A DNA stretch of 21,711 nt from Botryllus schlosseri (taxonomy: Eukaryota; Chordata; Ascidiacea; Stolidobranchia; Styelidae). Each line of letters starts with the position of its first letter. The first letter of the stretch is position 1. Below the pieces are notes generated by a model. That model searched no databases and had not been told where the DNA came from. It saw only the letters and a program-made list of their open reading frames with translations. Below, one piece after another: positions 1 to 12,400 of this stretch. Where the stretch lies: positions 1 to 21,711 of the forward strand of contig ATSW01005991.1 of NCBI GenBank assembly GCA_000444245.1. The letters run 5' to 3'. The position numbers and the translations under genes are program-made.

Positions 1-249
1 GATGCAAACGTCATTAAGTAGAATTCTAATTATCGGCACAATGTATGCTAGACACAATTTTTAAACTAGGGACGTAACCTAGTTTTGTGATAAGTAATTA
101 TACATTCAACTCACAATAAAAATTATATTTTGCATGAATCACATTATCGACTGATTGAAGCTTGGACCATTGCTGTACATTATCCGCAAAATCCACCCTT
201 GCCTTTTGCAATTTTATGTTTTTTATTTCGAGTTACTAACAATCAACAG
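1..249 (+). other. 3' part of an upstream dystrophin intron
   Basis: A+T-rich sequence ending in a branch-site-like TTACTAAC and the CAG acceptor at 247-249. I see no coding or repeat signal in it. Confidence 0.7.
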
Positions 250-414
250 AGAGAAGTCACAGACCAAGTGGAAGTGCTCGATAGCTGCGAAGCAAACCTC
301 GCGAAACTTTCGCATTCCTTTGACGTCTCGGACGATGAGAACGCGTACCAACAAGTCAAGCTACGATTCAATAATTCAGTCCACTGTATCAAAAACTACG
401 AAACCTCACTTCAG
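250..414 (+). CDS. DMD: Dystrophin exon 1 of window (rod, spectrin-like helix)
   Basis: Residues 1-55, phase 0 to 0. The acceptor follows a textbook branch site (TTACTAAC, about 15 nt upstream) and CAG at 247-249; the donor is CAG|GTAAGC. It encodes a charged helix with [15 protein letters not shown] and [19 protein letters not shown]. It is weakly conserved and is assigned by its frame continuity with the next exons. Confidence 0.8.
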
Positions 415-3400
415 GTAAGCGGAACGCCGGTGTGGTTTAGAGCAGTGCTTCTGTCAATGGTATTTCAGGTAGGTCGTGAACCATTTCTAAGTGCTAGCGG
501 CATCAGTTACTGATTCCACTGCTACTTGGACAGTTTTTTATGCAAAACTACTGGATTTTTATAATTTGATTATAATTTTGCATTAGGAAATGATTGACTT
601 GTACCCCGAATATCGTGCCTCGTTGCGTAAGTCCGAGACATGGATGAAAGACGCGAACGACACGTTGCAGTCTGCGAAAAACGATGAAGAGAAATCGAAA
701 CATTGTCAGGTCAGTGACGACGATGAGTCCCGGCTCATTCTTTGCGGCTTCGATCAAAAATGATTTTTTGTTTAGAAATTGCTTCGCGATATGGAACACA
801 TGGCAACGGTGATGATGGAACTGCAGGCGCAAGCCGAAATATTGATGCGTCTTGACGACGAAGTCTGTGAAATTGTGAGTGTCGGTTGTCGGTTTATTTT
901 TTTGGATGGAACCTAGAGGAGCTTTGCGCCATGGTTGTAATGACTCGAGTCATGATTTTTTGGTGACTCGACTTGACTCGAGTCATTTTTCAAATGGTTA
1001 AAATGACTCGACTCGAGTCAATTTTTGTGACGATTCCACATGAACTCGAGTCATTGTGCATGGCTCGAACCAAGTCATATGCCTCGACGGCTCGTGACTA
1101 GGACGGCCAAGACAGACATTTCATTGTAACTTCGAAGAATAGTAACTGAACACTGAACATAATGACTTGGACTTAGACTGGAGTCACAGCATTATGACTC
1201 AGACTCAACCCTCTACTAGCTGACTTGGACTAGGACTTGACTCGTTGGTGAATTGACTTGACTCGAGTCAAAACTGTAAAAGTGAGATTAACTTGTGACT
1301 CGGAACCTTGTTTACTTGGTTACTTACAACCCTGGCAAAACGTGCCTTTAAAATGGAAAACCGCGACCAATCCTTCAGTTTATTTGAGCCGTTCTCTCCA
1401 GAAATGCCGCAACGGAGTATGCCTACTTTCTCTAAGTATTTAAGTAACTTTTGCTTGTTTGCACCACTTGTACAGTTTTCCTTGTCTGGAGGGCAGAACT
1501 TGGCCTGAAATACTCACTACAACTATTTGTACTCGAGTAGAATTTTACGACATTGCTTTTACTTGTACTTGGGTGAGTACTTGATGACTAATTGCCCGCC
1601 TCTGATGACCAGGCTGTGACTTGAGATAGGGAAATACGGTTCACACTTATATTCCATGCTCCGAATGCCTGTAATTGTCTGGTTGCGCGTTATGCTGTGA
1701 GCTGTTCTTCGTCGAATTCGACCCAGTTTTTGTTTCTTAGGAACATTTTGCTAGAAATAATTCTCTTGATTTTTTATGTAGGTCCAACCTGAATATACGG
1801 AATTCCACGCAAATTGGACTTCGATGGAGAATTTTGTGCGCCAACACGCGAGCGTGCCCCAAAATAACGATGTGGAATTTTACGGGTAAGGCATCTTAAA
1901 TGTCAGACTTCACCAAATTTTGAAGTTGTGAGATGCTATATTAGTTTGTTCTGGGGTGACAAAATGAAAGTCTGTCAAACGCGTCCCATCTTCAGCTCAA
2001 CTTCAAGCTCTGACTCTTCCGATTCCTCTTCGTCGTCGTCAGAGTCCGATTCTGACTCGTCGTCGTCAACATTGTCTGATGATTCAGATCGTGACCGAAC
2101 GTCAGAGGTCGACGTGATCGCCAACCGCGCACTACGGGTAAGTGTTCCTGTCTTGTATTCCATGTTTGCGGTATGCATAAAACAGCATGGCCCCTAGATT
2201 TACTAGAACACGCGCATAACGCTCAGAAATTAAGCTCGCATTTGCCCGATCCACTGTATCTTGATTTGAAACAGGCAAAGGTCAAGAATTCTACCATTGG
2301 TAAACAGTTGTTGGATAATCCTATTTGTGCGACTTTTATCAAAATACGCTAATCAAGTCTTTGCCTACAGAAAGAGTTTGTGTACCATCTGAAAATAACA
2401 CATTTACCCAGATTATTCTATATTTCATGTCAGTGACATATTTTGTGATACGATTGTTCAGTTCATATACGATATTCTTTTCAATTATCTACTAGTTGGT
2501 GACTATTACCCCTGACGAGGGTCAGCCGAAAATACTCGGGTTTATTTCAATATGAATATACTAGTCAATTGTATATTGAAGTGGTCTGTACCTTCAAGAA
2601 ACTTCTCTTGTATTTCTGCAGCAAATCACCGCGACCGAAATTCTGTTTTGTGTGTTTCAGAGTGACGCGATAGATGTGGAGTCGCTTTCCGACTCGTCTA
2701 GCTCAACATCGGGGTCTATAGACATGGAGGAGCCCGACGGTAAAACTATGCATAACGACCCGCCGTACTATATCAACTCGTTAAACAAACTGCTGCACAA
2801 GCTGGCCGATATCGAGCTGTCGCTGGCTCACCCGGACTTCAGCTCGACGCTGTCTGACAAGTTGGAGTCGCAAAAGAGAATTCTTCAGGTACGATTGTTT
2901 TTGACGCTGTCTTGATTGTTGATATACAATGTGTTTTCCAATTCTGTACTAGTTTCTGACGATTACCCCTGACGAGTGTCAGCCGACAATAATCGGTTTC
3001 ATTACAACATCAATATACTTATAAATTGTATATTGAAGTTCTGTACCTCTGAGAAGTTGAAGTAGAAGTAGTTTAAAATGAGTAAGGAGGCAAAACCTAC
3101 TTTGAAAAAATAGGAATACTGCATAACTGACCACCTCTTGGCGTGTCATATTGCGATAGTCAATATGTCCTTCTCTACAAGAACCCGCACTATCAAGAAC
3201 CGGTTATGAATATAATTTCATGCGGATTTAATGAGATTTGTACAGTTACTACCCAGTGCCAGGTAAGATTTAGGAGTATGATGTTGTATATTTTTGTCGT
3301 TGATGTTTTTGAGGCATATACACCGACTCATGTTATACATACACACGATCTGTGCATCTGCATACCGTGAGCGCATGATGTTCATGTGCCGCTGTAACAT

Positions 3401-6400
3401 CCGTCCGCGAATAAAATGGTGACAGGTCAAAATCTGACGAATTGCGTGCGATCTGAGTTTTTATTTCTGCAGAAAATCAAAAAATCTCTTGATCACGAAG
3501 CGGAGGCGGTGGCGAAATCGCAAGCCGCCCAAAAAGAATGCAGTGAACTGGCCAGCGCCGACGAAAATACGATGATCAGCAAGCTGATTAGGACTCTTAA
3601 ATACGAGTGGGAGAAGATACACAGAGATTTTCTTGAGAAACAAAGGTACCGCATTCATTTTTAGGCTTGCTTCGACATGGGAGATAATTGGAAGGCTGTA
3701 TGCATGGCAGGGTGCGATTAGAATTGGGCGCAACGAATCTGGTACTCAATTCAAATCGAGTATCAATTTTCATGCTTTGACTCGTGTCGTGAGAGTTTAT
3801 GTATTTATAGTAGCGAAATTATGCCACCTTTGCCGCAGTTTGGATACCTTGATGGTGTGTCACCACGTTTTTTACAATTCTGTGTACAATCATCAACCTG
3901 ACGTGACCATGAGAATAATTTGTGACTCATTTCATTTTAGATCCTTGTCTGATAAAGAAAAGCTGTGGACCGTATTCCTCAGAGACACCGCTTGTATCGA
4001 GAAATGCGTTTCGGAGTGCAAGTCTATATTTTGCGGGATTAACAGCTCGACCAGCACCGACGAGCAGCAAAAAGCGCTGACGGTATCTGCTCATTTTCCT
4101 AATGTCGTCCGCTTCTGTGTGGAAGTAGTTATTAGTGGGGCAAGTTTTTGCAACTTTTGCAACCATTTTTACAGCTTCCGGCAGCTTCTGAAATACTTAC
4201 TGCAACTTTTTTACAACTTTTCTATTTTTTTATGTAATTTTTCATCAAGTATTGCGCAAAATGTAAAGGGGTGATTTGAAACACAATCTATAAAACTATT
4301 TCTAGTATGGTTCTATTCTCTTTACCAGTGCCAGAACTAAATGAGAAGTGGACTCCAAGTAGTATCTTGAACTTTGAGTCTTTGTCTAATTTCTGTTTTT
4401 GTATAAATGTATGGCTTTATCTCTACTTCCACTCGGATAGACTTCGACCGCCTTTGCATTTCTCAGCGCGTGCAGACGCAGATGCAAGCCAACACGGAAA
4501 CGTTCAAGCGTCTCAAAACCAACCACACTTACCTCGTTGACATGTCGATGCTGCTTCCCGATAGCCGAGCGGCCAAACAAGCTTTCGAGTTGGAGACGGA
4601 ATGGGGAAAGATATGGAAAGAAGTGAAGACTGTAGAAAAACGGTACGGGCGTTGTTGATCGATTTTTATATTTACACATTTTGTGCATTCGGCCATTTTG
4701 TCGCTGCCGGTGACGTTAAATGGATTCTAAGGATCCTTATAAGCGCTACCGTGAAGTTTGGAAAAGGTGGACTTACAAAAAGCCGCGGAATTTTATTAAA
4801 AACGTTGATTGTGTGAAAAATACCGTACGAAAAGATCATCAGTTGTATAAAAAACGTCATCACCATCGAAATTATGTTTAAAACTCTGAAGAAAAAGTTT
4901 GGTCTGGTAAAAAATACCGTTAAAACTTCTGTAAAGGTCAGGAATTTCTAAAAAGTGTCGTCCGTATCGACATTTTGTTAATAACCCTACAAAAGTTGGT
5001 TAGGTGAAGAATACCGTCCATAGTTCCGATAATTTCGACGATTGACTAAAAAGTATGCGTTAAGATTATCTTGAAGAGCCCGAAAACATATTAGTCGGGT
5101 TAAAAATACTACCAAAGTCCTCGCTTACGCGGTGAAAACGAATTTGACTCGATCAGCACTCTTTTGTGCTACAGTGCTGTCCATAAAGTGCGCATTTTGA
5201 TCTCCTCGACGTTTGTAACATTTTTCTGGGTCAACGAGTAAGAATAATACATCTGCGGTACTATTTCCTCAATCTTTCGTCGATTTTTTTTATCATGGCC
5301 GCAGGCGTTCGTACCGTGGAATTTGCGGCAATCTCAAGTCGAAAATTTTGTCAAAAATTAATCGAGCATTTCGCCCTTGGTGAAATCTTACGTGTGCCTT
5401 CGATTACAAATCCGGATTCATTTGTGAACAGACACGACGACATGAAAAAAGTGATGATAGACGCGTTGCGGGTGTCGGAATGGATCGGTTCGCGACGCAA
5501 TGACAAGCAGCCGGATGAAAATCCACCTGAAATCGATAAAATAGTTGTAAGTTGCGTGTAGCAGCATGGGTCGGGCTTCACAAAGTATTATCGAGTGTTT
5601 TCCACACCCAGGCTAAATTGGACGCGCTGATATCGGAGAACGAGTATATTTCTTACGAAGAGAAAAACGCCTTGCAGGAATTGCGGGACACGATATCGGA
5701 GACACAGACCGACATTGAACAGGTGAGAATATTGCGCGATGCATTGATCGGTTGACGGCCGTTTTAATTCTTCGATCTTTGTACTGTATTGGCGAAAACA
5801 TTTGAAACCATTTCGAATCTGATCGAGTCTGCAAAAATGAAGTGCGCTGAGACCACGTAACTTTGTTAAATAATAACAGTAGGATATCTATTTTATCTTG
5901 GCTGATTCCGTTTGCTGCAGCTCGGTGGTGAGAGCGCTGGTTATAAGGCAGAGCAATGTCTTTTTGCGTGTATTACTACGCCGCTGTCTATCCATACTAA
6001 ACTGTCCACGCTTCACGTGTGTAAGACCTGTCTCATAGACACAGACACCAAGTTCACTGTTGCTTGTTGTTTTTGTTCCCCCCCCCCGCGGTGTATTGTG
6101 TTCATTGAAACATTTGCATGTTCAATTGTGTGTATTATTTTGGAGCGATGCATATATATTTCAAATATGAGAGTAATTATCATGAGATCATCTAGAGCTC
6201 TCATAGCAAGCACGAGGTATCATGAAATTGGCCTTCATCTTAAATACACTGGTGCCAATGTTGGTAATGCATTGTACCCAAAATGAAGGTATTTTATGGA
6301 ACGTCATCATTCCCTTATAATAGTCGCTTCGTCTGCAGGCCCGGGCTCAAATACAGGTTACAGTCGCACGGAAACCCATACACTGGTTAGCGCAATCCGT

Positions 6401-9400
6401 CCCGGTGTTGAAACTACTCAAAGTAATGCATTGGGTCTGAAAATTCAGCCGTGTTTTTTTTTCACAAGACGCGCTTTATTTCAAACTTGAAAATAAGTAG
6501 AGTTGCGAAAACTTGCCGGAATGCAAACCAAAAACGCTCTCGATATGATTGCTTTATATCAGTGGTCGCCAACTCAAAACGGGTCTCGGGCCACTTTTCA
6601 ATTTTCGTACAGGCGGCGGGCCGCATGAATTTGATATCGATGTCAAATAGGCAGCCACGTTCTAAAACTCTGCTTCAGTACAACGGGGAGCTACCTAACG
6701 TAGGCGATGGGCATATTGACCACAAAAGAAATATTATTTTAATAAAGGAATACAAATACAACAAAAAAACTATTATCATCCATTTTATAATATCTTGAAC
6801 TGCGAGCTGTGTACGATACCTGGAAATGCTTTTCAGCGACTAAGGAATCGATATTGGGACCAGCGAGATACGTTACTAGTTGAAAGACCATTCCCACGTA
6901 AAGCTTGATCTTGTGGAGAAGCCCTAAGCCAGTCGTTCTCAAACTTTTTTAGACACGCCCCCCCGCCCCCCTTTATGATACTGAAAAATCGTCATATCAT
7001 TTAATGCAACCAGAATGCTAGCAATCCCAACGTTTAGTTTGATGGCATGGAAGGTTATGACTGTTGATGAGAGAATTCTATAAGATGAATTCCGAACTAT
7101 AAACGGAGCTATAACTATGAATATGAGGTAATACACGCGGATCGCGAGCAAATTTTCAGTTGAGCGCATTTCCGCCTCCCCTTCAGATGCTTTCGCGCTC
7201 CCCAGTTTGGGAACCACTGTCCTAAGCCATTTCTGAGCGTCTCGGTATTGGCAGTGTTGCGCCATTGCAAGTCAAGGTAACATGTCCATTCATGTCAGCA
7301 GATTCTCACGCGATGGAATGCTGTTGCCATCACCACAGCCGTTTTAGCTAGTGACGAATAGTGATGTTGGGCACATGAGAATAGCTTGCTTTGAAACAAC
7401 AACAACATGCTGAAACTGGAGTCAATTTCAGCATTTGAAATTGGATTTCTTAGCTTTCTTTCAAAATCTCAAATCAGGTCACGGGCCGCAGAATATGACT
7501 TGGCGGGCCGCGTGTTGGTGGCCCCTGCTTTATATTCACTATTTAAGCATCTTTATAGAACGGTACGTTTTCAGGATTCGCCGGTTCACGTCGAGGTCAC
7601 CACGACGACAGAAGTTGTGGTGGAAACTGAAATCTTCACGGAAACGACGATCGTGCAAACCAAGACGGAAACAGGTAAGCCGTGAGTTGCCGTCGGCTGA
7701 GTATCAATTGTACCGCTGAAATAATAGCAGAGTTATTAAATGTAGTTATTTGTTTATATAGGTATAGTTTATTGTTTCCCAATGAAGGCCGCCGGTCGAG
7801 CCTGTCCTCTGATTTTCAGAGGAACACATCACGGAAAGAGTCACGGACGACCTTCGACCTCCCGTCGCAGAGGAGGTGACGTCGTCGGAATCGGAAGACG
7901 AATCTGACGTGGACGATGAAATCGCGGCTTTCAAGAGAGGCTTGAAATCGCTTTCACACAAGCTGAAATCAGTGGTACGTCGAATTGGGCTCGAATTCGC
8001 TACGTGAGTGGTTCTCGATGGGTCCACTGAGCCAGCCTCACAAGGACATAAATATCGAAATAAATATTGGCAATTATCGTTACGTCATAACATGGTAATG
8101 GGTAGTATAATAACTATAATTATATTATTATAATCTACACCTGCTAGACTTGGAATATTGATACAGTTTGGTTTTTATGGTTATTCCTGTTAGTGCTATA
8201 CGGCAACACCAATGGATAGCAGGAAAACACCGTTTAGTGAGATAAGCGCAACTGTTTCTTATGCAGAAGCTCTCCAATCTAACGTATGACATTACCACAG
8301 TTAGAGAACCACTGGCTGACTTGAGTGACAACTCGGGGACACTTGTGGGGCAATCGTCGCGTGCAGCCCCATCCTACTTTAAGCGCCGCGATTAACAGTT
8401 TTTAATCAGACGATTAGCGTTCTCTCGGATTAGCCCAAAATGCGCCACGATTAGCGGTTATTAATCACACGATTGACATTCTCCCGGATTAGCTAACTTT
8501 CTAATCTCCGCCCAAAATGTCGCGTTTTTAATTTTTAAATATTCAACGAAGCAACCCAAATGAAAGCGGCTTCCTCGCGCTGACGCTCTTCTATTTTCGA
8601 CAGATTGTACTCGTTGGCGACGCTGAAGATTTGTCGAAAGCCCAGGGCCAGATTACAAACCTCCTCAATTCCGTGATCGAGAGGGAGCCGACATTAGCTG
8701 CGATGGAGAAAGAGGGCCACGACCCCGACCGGGTTCAAGGTGAATATGCGTTCGACGACACGCCAAAAATTCTTGACCTTTCTTATAGGTTACTGGAAGT
8801 ATATGTAATTACTATCTCACGCTTTATATATAGAAACATATCAGAATTTGATAAAGATGCATGCAACATTGCAACATTTGCGCGTGTTGGTTTGATTTAT
8901 GGTTAGGTAAAGTTTAATTTCAGGGTTAGGGTTAGTTGTTTCGTTACAAAGGCACATACTCTAATGTTGCATGCTCCAATGCCGGGCAATCGCTGGGTAT
9001 TTTATCGTTGTGCCGAACTTTATTTTGATGGTTCACAAATAAATTCTCTCTCTCAGAATGCCGAAAGACCTTCCGCGATCTGACCGCCGAAACGGAATGT
9101 CGGCATTCGACGCTTGCCGAGATGCAGAGGGATTCCAAACAGTGGCAGAAAGTCTACAACGACACGAAAGAGATGCTGTCCGCCATTCAGGACGACATGG
9201 AAGGCGGGCATTCTCTCACGAATCAAAGCATAGACTCGTTAGAGGCGCAGAAAGTACTCTACACTGTAAGAGCAGTAAATAGTGGATTGGTATTTCGCGG
9301 CACCAAATGTGCCAAAATTACTTAAAAATATAAATGAAATACAACACAAATCGGTTTAAAAAATGGATTCAGGGACTCGATATTGGGTCAAGTTTGTCGT

Positions 9401-12400
9401 GATTTATTCTATGGTCATTTAAAATGTTGAGTTCCACTGGCAGTCTTGATGCAGATTTTTACTTTTCGTTCTGCTCTCGGAAACCCTCAAGAAAACCTTT
9501 TCCAGGGTATATCTAGTTTCCATAAACGGATAATCCAGAGTGTATGAGATGGTTTAGTTGTGTGTCTATTGCTAAAACCGAAAATATTCATGCCCTGCAG
9601 ATTTACAGCCGTGGGCTACCTTGCTACATCGAGGCGGTAGTTTAGCATTCACGGCTGTCTTTTCTTTTAAGGCTTACTCGTCGAAACTGGACGAGGTCGA
9701 TCTGATGGTGGACGTCATCAGTAATCTGACATCAGACATCGTGGAGAAGTACAAAAACGATAACTGTAGCAGTATCAACTTTTTCACGGCGGAACTGAAG
9801 AAGCTGTACGAGAAATTGCAAAGCGAGTAGGTTGAATTGGTTGTTGTAATTAATATTTGAATATTTGCGGTAATGGGAAGATAGTTGTGGGTAATTTTAA
9901 AAGCAGTCAGATTTTTATCGCCATGATTGTGGTCTACGGTATGTACTTGATGGGCGTTTCTATTATCTGATAATGAGGCTTTCTATGAACTGAATACACC
10001 ACTAGACCTATATATAAATATATGCATAAATTTTATCCAGTGCCAACGAACACACCTCTAAAGTGGACGAGACGCTCGACAATTTGAAAAAGCTATCGAT
10101 AGACGTGGAGATGTTGATGACTTGGGAGCGCGACGTGCTGGCCAACCTGCAGGATTTGTTGGAAGCTTCAAAAGACCCGTCTCTTGTCGACGACGACACG
10201 CTGAAGCACGCTATCGACGAAAAGCTTGCGGTAAGCGCTTTGATCAGGAATAGGACGTTGTGTATCTTTGTCTTGATGTTTTTGCGGCATATACACCGAC
10301 TCATGATGTATTGTACTTTTGTACATACATCCGATCTGTGCATATGAATACCGCGAGTGCATGATGTGAATATGTTATTGGACAAGGAAGGTTCGATTCG
10401 AAATCGAGTATTAGGCTTTGTGTGGAATTGAGTATTCGAATATCACTCATTATGAAACTGTATAGAAGAAGTGTTAAGTTCAAATCTGTACATTTTATGC
10501 AGCCTTGGAGAATATATTACCTGATCTACATCACATTAAAAATAATTTAATATTTTCTCAACCATACCTATTATTGGGTTCGAGTCGATCACGACTTCAC
10601 ATATTTGGTACATCCAGTATTCCAGTAACTTTTTTTCCTGAATCTTGCTGGCTACGTGAATAAATCGTCAGGTTTCCTTAAAAAAACGACGCCCACCAAA
10701 TTTGAATTCATTCCAACCGGTAATCGCGGATTTCGTACGGTTTGGAAATTTTGAATTTACCCAAAAATGCCCAAAAATTTTTTTCAAGTTTTTCTGTCAA
10801 CTCCATGAAATTGTTGCGCTGCGCTGTCTTCAAAAACGATGCAAAACAAATTTGGCTCAATTCCAACCCGTAGAAACGGAGTTATTTGACTTTTTCTATG
10901 ATAATTCTAGGATTATCCTTGATTCGGTGGATAATCCAAGAATTATCATCGAAAAACTCAAATAATTGGCAATATGAACGCATTGTTTGTTGCAATTCGG
11001 ATAGTGCTATGTAATGAAGTTTGCCTTTGGTAACATTGATTTCAATATTTTGACCGCATTCGGCTTTGGCAAATTCTTGAAACCAGATTTTGATTCCAGT
11101 TACAGGTGTAGAATTTCTAATGATTTTCAACGCCTCTTGGGATTTGAGATTGTTGTATTTGAGCTGGCGAGGGATGTGGATTTACGTTTAGATGTGCTTT
11201 GAAATTCAATTTAGCATTTTATGTCATTCTTTAATCTTCAAACATCGTTGCCTTAACAGTAAAACCTGTTACATTGTTACTCTATTCCGACTATTGAAAT
11301 CTTACTCCTTTGCTTACAGAATACAAAACCCAAGGTAGCTGTCACAGTGGCTTGTTAGTGTTTAGTTACTGGGAATTAAGCTGCGTGAGGACATTGTATC
11401 AAAGCTTTTAGTTAAAATCCTGGTTTCTACTCATTCAAGAAGGTTGACAGCGTCTTGTAATTCTTCAAATACCACCGTGTTGAATCTCCGACTTTATCCC
11501 ATCTGGAAACCTGATATTATGTCCTTAGTATTTGTTCGACTGAATACCGGCCTGAATACTTTACTCAGTGTCTCTGTCTTAAAATCTCTTTTAGATCAAA
11601 TACCCGGTTCGACTGTCTATTTAAATCTGTGGTCACGCGTCAGTTGCTGACCTTTTCCAGCTGTAGTGATTTGTTGATGTGTGGAAACAGATTTAGATCG
11701 GCAGTAAACGTGCCAATTGCAAGTGTGAAGTGTGAAGCTTCGCACGTTCTGGGAACTGATGTAAATGGACACAGGTGTGCTTGTGAGCTTGTGTTTCAAA
11801 GTCTATGATTATTTTCCAGTTTTTGAAGGCAACATGAGGTGATTATAGAGATGTTCCTTGTTGATTTTAAATGATATAAATATTTCCTGTAGATGTACTG
11901 CCATCATGATATGATTTAGGACAGATAGCTGAGACTTATGATTTGCCGATATTCTCCTTTGCATCCAATTTAGAATCACCGTCTCTTAGGAATTCGATAT
12001 CGAATAATTTGTAGCGTAAATGTCTAGAGAATCATCTTAATATGTTCTGACGAGTTTCTCGTGTTACAAGATTTCAACAGTTTTGTCTGGGATAATTGTA
12101 TTGAATCATTGATATTTTAATCGTGCTACATGGCACATTAGCCAGAGCTGTAGAGATGTAAAGTTTTATTGTGTTTACTCAAGTACCATTGAGCCTAATC
12201 AATAACATTGATTTTGCTGTGCCTAAAGTCTGTCGCGTATAGCATTTTGCTGGTTTCTGAGATGGTATCCCCTTGTAGATCTTTGTATGGTGATCTCCCT
12301 CAGCTATAGATAGTTTGACAAACGGAGAAATGGTCCCGATTTTAGAACTTTGAGGTGATATCGCCGACTTCTCCGTTCGATAAATGTATGTTGAGTGTTT

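Noticed and set aside
1975-2178. Minus-strand acidic ORF opposite exon 5
   Set aside because: It is the antisense shadow of the TCG/TCT/GAC codon run; the plus strand has correct splice borders and frame.
3633-4274. 213-codon open frame across intron 7, exon 8 and intron 8
   Set aside because: It is the largest single open frame, but the flanking parts have no spectrin-like pattern, the splice signals at 3940 and 4083 fit, and part of it is transposon-derived (4136-4252).
5305-5546. Longer exon 10 beginning at the CAG at 5302-5304
   Set aside because: In the phase left by exon 9 this reading meets a stop; the acceptor at 5430-5431 restores the frame.
5912-5990. Functional tRNA gene
   Set aside because: Only the D-arm to anticodon-arm half resembles a tRNA; no T-arm or acceptor-stem partner follows.
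8915-8940. Telomere-like GGGTTAGGGTTAG
   Set aside because: Only two units, inside a small inverted-repeat element; too short to be a telomeric insertion.
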